A DNA stretch of 64,000 nt from an uncultured Prevotellaceae bacterium (GCA_946406435.1 CAMJKP010000003.1:1-64000), one strand, 5' to 3'; shown: positions 14,690-24,311, counted from the first letter of the stretch. Made by a program: numbers and translations. The notes: a model not told the origin generated them from the letters alone.

Positions 14690-16126
14690 TTACTGTTTGT
14701 GCTTTATTTTCTTCAACACAAACTCCTCGCACTCAGCAAGTATCTGTACCTTACAGAGTTTCATCACCGCATAGTAGATGGCTGCGGCAATAATGCACCT
14801 GACGAGAAGAAGAAGATAGATATTGGTTATCGTTATGGTGGCGTAATAGGTGATTGCCATCGTAACAGCAGCAACAAGCGTGAATGGCGCAATATCCTTA
14901 AATACATTCCACCAACTATAGCCTATGAGTCTTCCTGTAAAGAGATGCCAAGGCAATAGCCATAGTATCATCATGGCAGAATAGGCTGATACCATCACAA
15001 ACATTCCATAGTCCGAGAACGCATATACAACTGCTATTTGGAGTAATATCTGACCGATATTGAGCCACATATAGATATCACTACGTCCATGACTTATTGC
15101 AAGATTCTGGTACATGGTATGAATCGGCATGAATGCACCTGAGATACAGAGCACCTGCAATAGCGGAACACATTCAAGCCACTCTTCCTTGATTGTAATC
15201 AGAATAAACTCCCTACCTACAAGAGCGAATCCGAACATCAACGGCATGGAAAGGAAACAGGTGAAGCGGAGCATCTTACGAAAGGCATCACGTCTCTCAT
15301 CTTCTACCAAGACAGGCTGTGCTATCTGTCCAATGGTATTGGACACAAGCGAATATGCCATAGTGTTCCACTTGAATGCCTGAGTATAACTTCCTACCTG
15401 ATGAAGGGGGAACCAACGTGCGAATATAGGCGTAAGGATATTGGCAGAAAGTGTATTGAGTATCTTGGTGACAAGAATCTTGACAGCGAATGGTGCCATA
15501 AGGCGTACAGGTCCGAAATCGAGTGAAAGACGTGGGCGCCAGTCACGCACATAGTAGTAACGTCCGAGGTTCACGACTATCATATATGTCACCTGTTGCC
15601 AAGCGAGCGACCAATATGCAAAGCCTAGAAGGGCAAGCGTGATACCCACCGCGCCCGAGATAATGAGTGCAAGCGCACCTATGACGGCAATCTCACGATT
15701 CATCATGTTCTTTGCCATATAACCACCATGGGCTATTCCGAGCGATGAGATGAAGAAGGTGAGGAACACCACGCGCGACACAGAAACAAGGCATGGCTGA
15801 TGGAAGTATTCGGCTATGAATGGTGCACAGAAAAAGAGTACGGCATACATCAGTACCGACATACAGACATTGAACGAGAACACCGAGTTATAGTCGCGTG
15901 CCGTAGGTCGTTTTATATTGATAAGTCCCTGAGTAAAGCCCGCACTCTGAAGGTCGGCAGCAATGGCGGTAAAGATGGTAAGAATACCAATGATGCCGTA
16001 GTCATCCTTGGTCAGATGACGAGCAAGGATGATACCTATTATGAGATTCAGTATCTGGGTAGTTCCGCTGTTGAGCGCTCCCCAGAACAGGCCTTTCGCC
16101 GTTTTTTGTTTTAGAGATTCAGGCAC
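14690..16126 (-). CDS. Lipopolysaccharide/O-antigen flippase (MOP superfamily, WzxC-like)
   Basis: A 478-residue inner membrane protein with about 12-14 hydrophobic helices. The start MPESLKQKTAKGLFWGALNS and IIGIILARHLTKDDYGIIGI are typical of WzxC/RfbX-type exporters, which flip undecaprenyl-linked glycans across the membrane. It is the last gene of the 14-gene minus-strand block, 6 bp after the glycosyltransferase at 16133. This context fits export of the glycan made by the upstream genes. The specific substrate is unknown. Confidence 0.9.
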   Translation of the reverse strand: MPESLKQKTAKGLFWGALNSGTTQILNLIIGIILARHLTKDDYGIIGILTIFTAIAADLQSAGFTQGLINIKRPTARDYNSVFSFNVCMSVLMYAVLFFCAPFIAEYFHQPCLVSVSRVVFLTFFISSLGIAHGGYMAKNMMNREIAVIGALALIISGAVGITLALLGFAYWSLAWQQVTYMIVVNLGRYYYVRDWRPRLSLDFGPVRLMAPFAVKILVTKILNTLSANILTPIFARWFPLHQVGSYTQAFKWNTMAYSLVSNTIGQIAQPVLVEDERRDAFRKMLRFTCFLSMPLMFGFALVGREFILITIKEEWLECVPLLQVLCISGAFMPIHTMYQNLAISHGRSDIYMWLNIGQILLQIAVVYAFSDYGMFVMVSAYSAMMILWLLPWHLFTGRLIGYSWWNVFKDIAPFTLVAAVTMAITYYATITITNIYLLLLVRCIIAAAIYYAVMKLCKVQILAECEEFVLKKIKHKQ

Positions 16127-16132
16127 TTATTC

Positions 16133-17071
16133 TTAATTACAAATTCTTATTAGTCTATAAAGATAATCCGTTAGTTTCAGAACAAACTTTGATTTGCGAT
16201 GAAATAGCCAATAGAGTAACTGAGCGCTGAAATGCTCAGGCACATAGCCTATGGTTTCATCTGCCATACTGACAGGTATTTGCGACCTTCCACATTGACG
16301 GTAGGCATTGAGCACACCTATCTCCAACGACATAGGGAGATGTCCCTTGCGCTGATGATAGAAAGACAGCACCACCGACATAGCACGGAAATACGAAAGA
16401 ATATTTCTTTTGGTTATGTTGCGCGTATAGGAATTGATATTGTCCGTGCGATAGAAATAAACCACCTCATCGGTCCACGAACGCGATGTGACGCAAGCAA
16501 GTCGGCTTGTAGCACAGATATCCTCAGCAAAGTCGATACCCTCGATAAAGAGATCCTTGACTTTATCCAGGACTGAGGTCTTGTATAGTCTTCCCCATAC
16601 ACGAGGCAGTATTATGTTCTGACAGAGTATCTTTTCGAGATACTTTGACGGTTCATCATGTGGAGGAGTAACAATCTTGCCTGCCTTCTCATCGACATAG
16701 ATAGCGTAGGCTCCATCAACTATCTCTGTATCTGTTTCCTTCATCCGATTGACAAGAATCTTTACAGCATCAGGAGGAAGAATATCATCACTATCAACAA
16801 TAAGGAAAACCTCGGAATTGATATGCGATATGAGATGTCGGCGAGTACCGCCCAGTCCCTTGTTCTGTTCATTGCGTATGATGCGAACATGCTCCTTGCG
16901 TTCAGGGTATCGCTCCATGACCTCACGTAGCAGTTCCATACTCCTATCGGGAGTACAGTCGTCGCAGAACACATACTCCATATCAGAATATGTCTGTGCA
17001 AAGAGTGATTCCGCACACTCGACTATGTATTTCTCCACGCCAAAGACGGGAACGATTACTGTTACGGTCAT
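16133..17071 (-). CDS. Family 2 glycosyltransferase
   Basis: A 312-residue GT-A enzyme. The N-terminal nucleotide-sugar domain shows TVIVPVFGVEKYIVECAESL, FCDDCTPDRSMELL and the metal-binding DSDD in LIVDSDDILPPDA. It probably adds one sugar to the lipid-linked glycan in the cytoplasm. It lies 1 bp after the next glycosyltransferase upstream and 6 bp before the flippase. Donor and acceptor are not predictable from sequence. Confidence 0.9.
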   Translation of the reverse strand: MTVTVIVPVFGVEKYIVECAESLFAQTYSDMEYVFCDDCTPDRSMELLREVMERYPERKEHVRIIRNEQNKGLGGTRRHLISHINSEVFLIVDSDDILPPDAVKILVNRMKETDTEIVDGAYAIYVDEKAGKIVTPPHDEPSKYLEKILCQNIILPRVWGRLYKTSVLDKVKDLFIEGIDFAEDICATSRLACVTSRSWTDEVVYFYRTDNINSYTRNITKRNILSYFRAMSVVLSFYHQRKGHLPMSLEIGVLNAYRQCGRSQIPVSMADETIGYVPEHFSAQLLYWLFHRKSKFVLKLTDYLYRLIRICN

Positions 17072-17072
17072 A

Positions 17073-17879
17073 TTAGAGAGGAATATGCTTAAACTTAGAG
17101 TTGAGGAAACGCATCACCTTCGCCATAAGACGGAGCAGAGGGAAGATGCTTTGGAAGTGTGAGAGTACGATGAAGTCATCGAGCATACTGTTATTGACAC
17201 GCGAGAATCGGAGGTAGTCTTCACGATAGTATGGCTCTATCACTTCTGACACGATACGACGGTTTTCTACGAGCGTATCTCTCCAGTTCTGCTTGCTCAC
17301 TCCCCCACCCTCGCAGATAGAGAGCGTTGCCTGAACGGTGGCAATAGTAGCGTGGTCGCGTGCCATAAGTTCGACAACTGACTTCAGGTCGGCTATGAGT
17401 CGGTAGGTTTCATCAAAGCCATACTTACGAAGCAAGTCTGTACGATAGTAGGTGGATTGATGATTGATGCCAAGCGACAGGACATCATAGAGCGTCATCT
17501 TCTCAGGAACAGGGCGTTCAGAATCTCCATATTTTGCTCCGCCAAGGATTATATCTGCATCACATCGGCTAACAAGGGTGAGCACGTCGGGAGTTGCAAA
17601 GCAGTCACCTGCATTCATGAAAACGGAATAGTCTCCCGTGGCATGAGTAATGCCCTTGTTCATCGCATTGTAGATGCCATTGTCTTTCTCTGAGACAAAG
17701 ACGGTAACGAGTTCATCAAAGCCATCCACAACGGTCTTTGTTGTGTCGGTACTTGCACCGTCGATAACTACGACCTCAAAGCACGGATAACGGAGGGCAC
17801 TCACACTCTGGAGGGTCCTTTTGAGTCCGTCAGCATTATTCAGCGTGACAACGATGATAGAGTATTTCCTATTGCTCAT
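17073..17879 (-). CDS. Family 2 glycosyltransferase (WcaA-like)
   Basis: A 268-residue GT-A enzyme with KYSIIVVTLNNADGLKRTLQ, VVIDGASTDTTKTVVDGF and SEKDNGIYNAMNKGITHATG. The last is a signature of the WcaA/WbbD-like GT2 subgroup. The start at 17879 (MSNRKYS) is chosen over 17909. It overlaps the end of the upstream GT gene by 11 bp (AATGAGCAATAG), a sign of translational coupling. The product probably extends the same glycan. Confidence 0.9.
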   Translation of the reverse strand: MSNRKYSIIVVTLNNADGLKRTLQSVSALRYPCFEVVVIDGASTDTTKTVVDGFDELVTVFVSEKDNGIYNAMNKGITHATGDYSVFMNAGDCFATPDVLTLVSRCDADIILGGAKYGDSERPVPEKMTLYDVLSLGINHQSTYYRTDLLRKYGFDETYRLIADLKSVVELMARDHATIATVQATLSICEGGGVSKQNWRDTLVENRRIVSEVIEPYYREDYLRFSRVNNSMLDDFIVLSHFQSIFPLLRLMAKVMRFLNSKFKHIPL

Positions 17880-18996
17880 TTCCGTAGATTTCGATATAGC
17901 GTTTGGCAACGGCTTCCTCTCCGTAGCAGTTTATAATCTTCTGTCGGGCATTATCGGCAAGTCGCTGATGATTTGCCTCATCAAGCACATAGAGTATTCC
18001 TTTTGCCAAATCCTCTGAGTCCTTGTAGTTGGCGAGATATCCATTCTCAAGATGGTCTATCATCTCAGGAATACCTCCTACACGGAAGCCCACGCACGGC
18101 GTGCCACAAGCCATTGCCTCCATAATGGTGTTTGGCAGATTCTCAGAAAGAGAAGGAAGTACAAAGGCATCAACGGAGGCATAGAGCCGAGCCATCTCAC
18201 GGGTGTCGGAGATATACGGAATGTCCCTGCCAAGGGCGATAATCTCCACGCGACTTGAGTCTGCGTAGCCAAACTCGGTCACTTTTTCATTGATGATTTT
18301 GGCAGCCTCATCAAGGTATTGCATTCCCTTCATCGGATTGTTGACAAACTGCGCCACGAAGAGCACACGACGATGGTTAGGATGCGGTTCAGACTTGAAT
18401 ATGCTTGTGTCAAGCGGATTAGGTATTGCTACTACCTTCTGTCCTGCCATCAGCGGACTTATCAAAGCCTCGTTCCTGAGCCATTGACTGCAAGTAACGA
18501 ACTGTATTCTGCTACCTGCATAGAGCCTCTGCTTGCGCTTGCGAGTAGAGCGTTCAAGATAGTCCTCCTTCTGCTGTATCTTCAGATGATACGCTCCCAT
18601 AGAGTTCCACGCATCGTGCATAGTCCACACCACTTTCTTACCGTCATCAAGCATCTTCTGAATAGAGGCAAGAGAGATAAATCCCTGATTAACCCAATGA
18701 AGGTGTATCACGTCAGCCTCCCTATACTCACAGGTATGGGTGATGTCCTGCCCAAGAAGTGCAATATCTGTTGCCCATAGGTTACGAGTTGAGAAACCGT
18801 TACACATCCAGATAAAGGCACGCTCGAAAATACTTGTCCACGACTGTTTCCTAAGTCCCGCAGGACCGAATGAAATGTTCTTCCTACAAAGCATAGAAAC
18901 CTCCACGCCATTCTGCTGAAGGGCGTGCATCAGTCGGGTGGCGGCTATGGCGGCTCCGCCCGAGGATTGGAATGTGCTTAATATCAGTACCTTCAT
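17869..18996 (-). CDS. Family 4 (group 1) glycosyltransferase
   Basis: A 375-residue GT-B enzyme. The N-terminus has FQSSGGAAIAATRLMHALQQ, the loop that binds the acceptor. The C-terminal half carries VLFVAQFVNNPMKGMQYLDE and the donor-binding PSLSENLPNTIMEAMACGTP, with the E-x7-E pair expected of GT4. It overlaps the upstream membrane protein gene by 4 bp and the downstream GT2 gene by 11 bp. Involvement in surface polysaccharide assembly is inferred from context. Confidence 0.92.
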   Translation of the reverse strand: MKVLILSTFQSSGGAAIAATRLMHALQQNGVEVSMLCRKNISFGPAGLRKQSWTSIFERAFIWMCNGFSTRNLWATDIALLGQDITHTCEYREADVIHLHWVNQGFISLASIQKMLDDGKKVVWTMHDAWNSMGAYHLKIQQKEDYLERSTRKRKQRLYAGSRIQFVTCSQWLRNEALISPLMAGQKVVAIPNPLDTSIFKSEPHPNHRRVLFVAQFVNNPMKGMQYLDEAAKIINEKVTEFGYADSSRVEIIALGRDIPYISDTREMARLYASVDAFVLPSLSENLPNTIMEAMACGTPCVGFRVGGIPEMIDHLENGYLANYKDSEDLAKGILYVLDEANHQRLADNARQKIINCYGEEAVAKRYIEIYGNEQ

Positions 18997-20354
18997 CTGA
19001 GGATATGCGGAACAATTATTTGAAGATTATGTCCCCACATATAGAACGTGAGGAAGAGTATGGTGCATATAACCGCCATATTGAGTTTTGGCACGGTGGC
19101 AGTACGCTTTATGAGATATGCTACGGCTATCGGAATGACAAATGCCCAGTGGGCTGTCATGATATATACATCGGCTGAGGCAAAGTTGAATCCAACGTGT
19201 AAAAGCATATCAAAAAGGAACATTGACATCACCATCCACATGAGGCGTTCTTTCCTTCCGCACCACACTCCTGCAGCAAAGAGCATGACTATCAATGCCT
19301 CGAAAACATAGTTCCACCAATACTTGTATCTCACAAGAACTGGACGATGGTTTTCCTTGTTCGCATCACGCAGAGGATAGCGATAATGAAGGATGAAGCC
19401 CTCACCAAAGACATTCTCCACGAGCGATGGCAGACGATCTATCTTATAGTCAGTGTTAGTGACGAAGTCAAGGTGAATAAGTTGCTTCTCCTTGCGTATC
19501 TTATTCTCTGTCTGTTCTTTCTTCCATTGGACGGCAAAGACGGAATCGCGTTGTATACGCCTGTTCACAGTCCGCTCTATATTGCGTTTTTCCTCCTTCT
19601 GTGTATTCTCCTGCTGATAGAAATACAAGTATCCAATTACTCCGAGAGGAATCAGATATATGAGGAAATGAAGCACTATCCTTGCGAAAGGCTTCTTACC
19701 CCATTGTGTGAAAAGGTCAGCCAATCCTATCTTTACACAGTTTGTCGTGGTTATGCCTGTTGAGACGAAGAGCAACGGCAACGACTGCCACAGAGGCATC
19801 GTTCTGCCTTTCTTGATGGCTTTTCCTGCAAGGTATATGGAGAAAAGGAGAAGCGGAAGAGTGAATGCCATGTGGTCTTCCACGAAGATGGTGAGCATCA
19901 CATGGGAGAAGGAATAAAAGTAGAAGGTGAGTAGGAGGCTAATCTTTGCCGACATATTCAGCAACCGACGCATTATCCTATACATCAGCAACCATGCCGA
20001 CAGACTGCACACCACGAGCAATCCTCCCACTATGAAAATGGCACAGTTCATGCCAGTCTCTTCTATCAGCCATGCGTTGAGTTGCGACAACGGCCACATC
20101 ATGCCAGCAAGTAGAGGATGACGTGAGAGCACATATAGCGTACGCCATTTGGATACCACGATGTATGTGTATGGGTCGAAGCCTGAAATCTCAAATCTGT
20201 TCCAAAATGCAGACCAGAAGCCTACCTTCGGATTCGTCCACGGTGCATAGTGATACTGAAGCATCATTATGTTGAGTGCTACGATGATGACAAATCCTAT
20301 CAGCGCAACGAACAAGGTCTCCTTATGTCTGGTCAGAAACTTCTTCATAGACAA
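18993..20354 (-). CDS. Multi-pass membrane protein, putative GT-C-type glycosyltransferase (paralogue of next gene)
   Basis: A 453-residue protein with about ten hydrophobic helices and one large charged soluble segment (about residues 240-330). It shares with the 20345 product the blocks FEISGFDPYTY, RHPLLAGMMWPLSQLN, an acidic-His pair (VEDHM), GEGFILHY, RPVLVRY and IMTAHW. The blocks are in the same order and spacing, so the two are paralogues. The first extracytoplasmic loop with an acidic residue after TM1 is reminiscent of GT-C enzymes, which use polyprenyl-phosphate sugars. It may belong to the Bacteroidetes family I remember as DUF6080; this is from memory and unverified. Its neighbours are polyprenyl-P-ribose-type genes. 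Confidence 0.6.
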   Translation of the reverse strand: MSMKKFLTRHKETLFVALIGFVIIVALNIMMLQYHYAPWTNPKVGFWSAFWNRFEISGFDPYTYIVVSKWRTLYVLSRHPLLAGMMWPLSQLNAWLIEETGMNCAIFIVGGLLVVCSLSAWLLMYRIMRRLLNMSAKISLLLTFYFYSFSHVMLTIFVEDHMAFTLPLLLFSIYLAGKAIKKGRTMPLWQSLPLLFVSTGITTTNCVKIGLADLFTQWGKKPFARIVLHFLIYLIPLGVIGYLYFYQQENTQKEEKRNIERTVNRRIQRDSVFAVQWKKEQTENKIRKEKQLIHLDFVTNTDYKIDRLPSLVENVFGEGFILHYRYPLRDANKENHRPVLVRYKYWWNYVFEALIVMLFAAGVWCGRKERLMWMVMSMFLFDMLLHVGFNFASADVYIMTAHWAFVIPIAVAYLIKRTATVPKLNMAVICTILFLTFYMWGHNLQIIVPHILR

Positions 20355-21799
20355 TATCCAATGATGTTAGTTATATTCCACACAAAGCACCACACGGCGG
20401 TCAGCGCACAAGCGGCAGTGACAGCCATGTATGACCGTTTCCTCGCCTCTAGCGCCTTGAACAGATATGCTATAGCAATAGGGAGCACAAAGAGATAGTG
20501 AGCCGACATGATGTATATCTCATTGATGCCGAAACCAAGCCCCATGTGGAGAGCCATATCAAGGATAAGGAATGACATAGCCGTCCATAGGAATATCTTC
20601 TTTCTGCCCATCCATACTCCAATCAGGAACAACAGGACAATAACAGCCTCTGCGAAATAGTTGATATATCCAAGGATATTACTGGTATCGTATCGTACAA
20701 TCAACGGACGGTTACGCAGGACATCACCGAGCAAGTAGTCCTTGTGCAACTGTATGCCCTCACCCAATAGGCATTCCAACGCCACGTCCCAACGCGAGGT
20801 GGTCTTGTCTGTCCAGCGCATGAACTCTCCCTTGGCTATCGGCTTACCAGTGTTCTTGTTCCATATCTTCTGATGGTCACGACGGTATTTCTCTTTCGCC
20901 TTTTGGTTCTTTATCTTCTTTGTCAATGCCTCAACGGCAAGAGAGTCCTGTGAACCAATTGAGTCACGTGCCTGCTGACGTATCTTCTCCGTATATTCAC
21001 GGTTCTTCTTCGCCTTTACCTCGTTGCGTGCCATTTCCTTTGGCCATACGTATGTGCGGTATTCCCAACGGGCAAATCCCCATATCATAGCGCAAGGCAG
21101 TATGACGGCAAGAAGCAGAAAACGCCACTCGAAGAAACGCTTCCGACGAGTGACAAGAGCAGCAAGGAACACCTTTAGTCCATTGTTGAGCGAGATGCCT
21201 GCCGTGAGGATGAACAATGCTATCGTCTGCCACATATTGAGAGCAGAACCGTTCCTCAGTTTCTTGCCTGAGAGATACAGCGTCAAGGTGAGGGCGAACA
21301 TCGACATGATGAAGTGGTCGGGCACCATTGCTGAGAGCATGATGAATGCCATGCTGAATGAGAGTATCGTGAGCAAATAGGCTTCACGCACCTTCACCAT
21401 TATTATATCCTTAAATATCCTGAACAGGAAGATTGCAGAATACAGGGCACAGAAGATTACAATGAGCGCTGTAATGACCGTGGCGAAGTTCTTGCCCGTA
21501 AGCGTCATCAGCAACTGATTCAACTGAGCAAACGGCCACATGAAAAATGCCAAGAGCGGATGACGATATACGTTATATGCCGTATCCCAATAGGATATCA
21601 CCTCGTATGTCAATGGGTCGAAGCCAGAAATCTTGAACCAGCGCACGAACAGACGATGATAATTAGATGACAGAACACAGAATCGTCCCCAGTACATATA
21701 TACCGTCATGAAGTTAAGGAACGAGAATATCAAAGCCGACACAATTGCCAGCCATCGCTCGTCCTTACGTATTCTGAATATGTCAAATATACTCTTCAT
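20345..21799 (-). CDS. Multi-pass membrane protein, putative GT-C-type glycosyltransferase (paralogue of previous gene)
   Basis: A 484-residue protein with the same architecture as the product of 18993. It has FKISGFDPLTY, RHPLLAFFMWPFAQLN, VPDHF, LGEGIQLHKDYLLGD, RPLIVRY and IYIMSAH. The soluble insert (about residues 255-360) is longer and very rich in K, R, E and Q. It overlaps its neighbour by 10 bp and lies 9 bp after the HAD phosphatase gene. Conservation of the DH and RHP motifs between the paralogues suggests they are catalytic or substrate-binding. Glycosyl transfer from a polyprenyl-phosphate pentose is inferred only. Confidence 0.6.
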   Translation of the reverse strand: MKSIFDIFRIRKDERWLAIVSALIFSFLNFMTVYMYWGRFCVLSSNYHRLFVRWFKISGFDPLTYEVISYWDTAYNVYRHPLLAFFMWPFAQLNQLLMTLTGKNFATVITALIVIFCALYSAIFLFRIFKDIIMVKVREAYLLTILSFSMAFIMLSAMVPDHFIMSMFALTLTLYLSGKKLRNGSALNMWQTIALFILTAGISLNNGLKVFLAALVTRRKRFFEWRFLLLAVILPCAMIWGFARWEYRTYVWPKEMARNEVKAKKNREYTEKIRQQARDSIGSQDSLAVEALTKKIKNQKAKEKYRRDHQKIWNKNTGKPIAKGEFMRWTDKTTSRWDVALECLLGEGIQLHKDYLLGDVLRNRPLIVRYDTSNILGYINYFAEAVIVLLFLIGVWMGRKKIFLWTAMSFLILDMALHMGLGFGINEIYIMSAHYLFVLPIAIAYLFKALEARKRSYMAVTAACALTAVWCFVWNITNIIGYCL

Positions 21800-21808
21800 C
21801 TATCTTAT

Positions 21809-22393
21809 TTACGAAATCGTAATTCTCTCATCCGCAAACTCAAGCATCTCCTTATCACCTCGTGAGTCACCAAATGCGGTGACGCGGTATCTGTTCCTAT
21901 CCGTTTTCAACTCAGGGTATGCTTCAAGTATTCTGTTCACTTTCTCCTGTGCATAGCAGTTGGGAGTGAGGAATCTTCCTGTGAAACAAGGGCTAAACTC
22001 CATCTTTGTCCCTAATACTTTAAACTCTGGCACGAGACGACTCACCCAATTCTCAGGACTTGCCGTCACCACCACCACCTCGTTACCATTCTTCTTTGCC
22101 TCCATGAGCCTGTCGTAGAGGTCCTTTCGCAGTATATGCCTATGACTGTCTGCAAATCTCTGGCAGAAAGTATTGAACTCCTCCTCCGTCATTCGTCCGA
22201 AGCAATGGTGCAGAAGTCGCTCCTTCGTTCGCTGATTGGAATATCTGCCCATGAACATTAATATAAGCAAAGGGAATATACGGAGCAGAGCAAAAACAAG
22301 TCCAAACCTGCCACGTTGATATATTATTATCGACATCATCGAGTCTTTGGTGGTCAATGTGCCGTCGAAATCGGAGAAGAATAAATTGTACAT
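21809..22393 (-). CDS. HAD-IB phosphatase, probable partner of the UbiA phosphoribosyltransferase
   Basis: A 194-residue HAD hydrolase. Motif I is FFSDFDGTLTTKDS (nucleophile Asp), motif II lies in VVVTASPENW and motif IV in AFGDSRGDKEML. It is a small phosphoserine-phosphatase-like (HAD-IB) enzyme. In actinobacteria a similar pair makes decaprenyl-phospho-ribose: UbiA (Rv3806c) transfers phosphoribosyl and a phosphatase removes the 5-phosphate. Here the HAD gene follows the UbiA gene by 3 bp, so the same two-step reaction is likely. The exact substrate is inferred. Confidence 0.82.
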   Translation of the reverse strand: MYNLFFSDFDGTLTTKDSMMSIIIYQRGRFGLVFALLRIFPLLILMFMGRYSNQRTKERLLHHCFGRMTEEEFNTFCQRFADSHRHILRKDLYDRLMEAKKNGNEVVVVTASPENWVSRLVPEFKVLGTKMEFSPCFTGRFLTPNCYAQEKVNRILEAYPELKTDRNRYRVTAFGDSRGDKEMLEFADERITIS

Positions 22394-22396
22394 TAT

Positions 22397-23275
22397 CTAC
22401 ACATATATTATGACAAGGTACGACGCAAACCACATTGCGATAACCAACTGGAGGAAGTGGTCAGAGTACAGCATCTTGGTTGGGTCGCCACTCTTCTCAT
22501 CAACAAGGGTGAGTTGCATATATCTCAGCAGGCCAAGTATCACGAAGACAGAAGTTAAATACACATATTCTGAACCTATGCGCTGTGTAACGGACGGCGA
22601 TACAGTGTACATGATATAACTCACCACCGTAACCGCAGCCGTAATGGTGACAGCCTGATTTATGAACGTAAGGTTATAACGCTCTGTATTATGTCGTGGA
22701 GCCTCACCCGTCTTCAGCATCCTCACCACGTCATCTCTACGCTTGGCGAAGGCAAGGAAGAGAGTGAGTAGGAAGGTCATCATCACGAGCCAATTTGAAG
22801 GTGTTATATTAGTAGCAAAGCCTCCAGCAAGGATTCTCAGCACGAAGCCGAACGACAGGACGCACACATCCACTATAGCATGACGTTTCAGCCATCTGCA
22901 ATAGAGAATGTCGAGGATGAAATATGTCACTACTACCCCACCGACAAGCAACGCTCTCTCGCCCATCCACGCAATGACTGCGGTAGAGAGAATCATCATC
23001 AATGCCATAATCACATAGCCCTGCTTAATGCTAATCGCTCCCGATGCAATCGGACGCTTGCATTTCTCCGAATGCTTGCGGTCGTCCTCCACATCAATGA
23101 TGTCGTTATAGCAGTATATAGCAGAAGCGGCAAAACTATATGCAAAGAATGCTTTCAACGCAAGTATGGCAGACGGGAAATTAGTAAGAGCGCCACCGAA
23201 GAACAGTGGCAGGAGGATGAAGATATTCTTCACCCACTGATATGGCCGTGTTAGTCGGATGAGATTTTTCATCAT
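22397..23275 (-). CDS. UbiA-family prenyltransferase, probable decaprenyl-phosphate phosphoribosyltransferase
   Basis: A 292-residue inner membrane protein with about eight to nine helices. The N-terminus (LTRPYQWVKNIFILLPLFFG) and the Asp-rich motif YNDIIDVEDDRKHSEKCKRP match the DPPR synthase branch of UbiA rather than the quinone or heme branches. It would join phosphoribose from PRPP to a polyprenyl phosphate. The HAD phosphatase lies 3 bp downstream and an acyltransferase 1 bp upstream. No DprE1/DprE2 epimerase is in the window, so the product may stay as polyprenyl-phospho-ribose. Confidence 0.82.
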   Translation of the reverse strand: MMKNLIRLTRPYQWVKNIFILLPLFFGGALTNFPSAILALKAFFAYSFAASAIYCYNDIIDVEDDRKHSEKCKRPIASGAISIKQGYVIMALMMILSTAVIAWMGERALLVGGVVVTYFILDILYCRWLKRHAIVDVCVLSFGFVLRILAGGFATNITPSNWLVMMTFLLTLFLAFAKRRDDVVRMLKTGEAPRHNTERYNLTFINQAVTITAAVTVVSYIMYTVSPSVTQRIGSEYVYLTSVFVILGLLRYMQLTLVDEKSGDPTKMLYSDHFLQLVIAMWFASYLVIIYV

Positions 23276-23276
23276 G

Positions 23277-24299
23277 CTATCTTTGTTTACTGAATAAGTA
23301 TTTCAGAATGACATTGTTTACTAAGTAATGCAGCAACCACGCCAATGGCATTGTAACGACTACAGTTATTAGGAATGTCATCCAATATCCGAAGTCTGTA
23401 TTCTTCTCAAGCGGTTTGAGCACAAACTCAATATGAATGAGATATGCTTCAAGACTAAGGGCTCCGAACCACGCCACACTCTTATTAAACCATTGTGGAG
23501 TGCGACGAAACACACGGTTAAGAAGGATGATCGTTGTGACGGTGAGAGGAATGTAGAGCATCCTCTCTATAAAGAGAGGGAACTTTCCGTGAATCTCCTG
23601 TTCAAGCCAGATACTTGTGCAGAGTGACATAAGGAACATTATCCACACCATCCATATACACTGTCCGTCAAGGCTCTTCTTCTGTCGAACCATCTCACCC
23701 ATGTTGATGCCGAGGAAGAATATCGGTACTCGGCTCCAGAATATCTCAATATGCCCCACAGCCTGATGGATTGGCGTTACCCACTGAACGAGGATGCACC
23801 ACATCACCATTACAAGCACAAGCCAATTATAAATCGGATGCCGACGTATAAGTTCCATATATGGCGGAGCAAAGATATAAAGCATCATCGTGGCAGGGAT
23901 ATACCAAAACGTAAGTTCGTCGTGCAGCCAGAAATCCCAGTTTATGAGAATATCACCGAATAGATCCACCCAATGTACCCCATCAAATCGCGGTATATAG
24001 TACAGACAGGCAATTATGAGCCATACAGGATAGATACGTTTCAAACGCCTCATATAGAAGGCTACCCAATCCTTGAAGAAAGAGCCTTCAATATTCCGTT
24101 TTGCCCATGAGAACCACAAACCTACGCCACTTAGGAACAGGAACATATCCACACCAAGGTTACCCATTCGGCGGAGACCATAGAAATCACTCCACCTTGG
24201 CAATCCCACGTGGAAGAGGATGACGAAAAGCATCGCCATTCCCATGTGCTCCGCCCTGAATCGGGAGACGTTTACGAGGTCTATGTCCTTTATCTTCAC
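23277..24299 (-). CDS. Acyltransferase family 3 membrane protein
   Basis: A 340-residue protein with about ten transmembrane helices. The N-terminal motif FRAEHMGMAMLFVILFHVGL contains the catalytic His of the OafA/OatA acyltransferase-3 family, and LGVDMFLFLSGVGLWFSW is the second signature. Such enzymes O-acetylate or acylate surface glycans. It lies 12 bp after a second acyltransferase, so the glycan may be modified at two positions. Confidence 0.9.
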   Translation of the reverse strand: MKIKDIDLVNVSRFRAEHMGMAMLFVILFHVGLPRWSDFYGLRRMGNLGVDMFLFLSGVGLWFSWAKRNIEGSFFKDWVAFYMRRLKRIYPVWLIIACLYYIPRFDGVHWVDLFGDILINWDFWLHDELTFWYIPATMMLYIFAPPYMELIRRHPIYNWLVLVMVMWCILVQWVTPIHQAVGHIEIFWSRVPIFFLGINMGEMVRQKKSLDGQCIWMVWIMFLMSLCTSIWLEQEIHGKFPLFIERMLYIPLTVTTIILLNRVFRRTPQWFNKSVAWFGALSLEAYLIHIEFVLKPLEKNTDFGYWMTFLITVVVTMPLAWLLHYLVNNVILKYLFSKQR

Positions 24300-24311
24300 G
24301 AGAAATACAGA

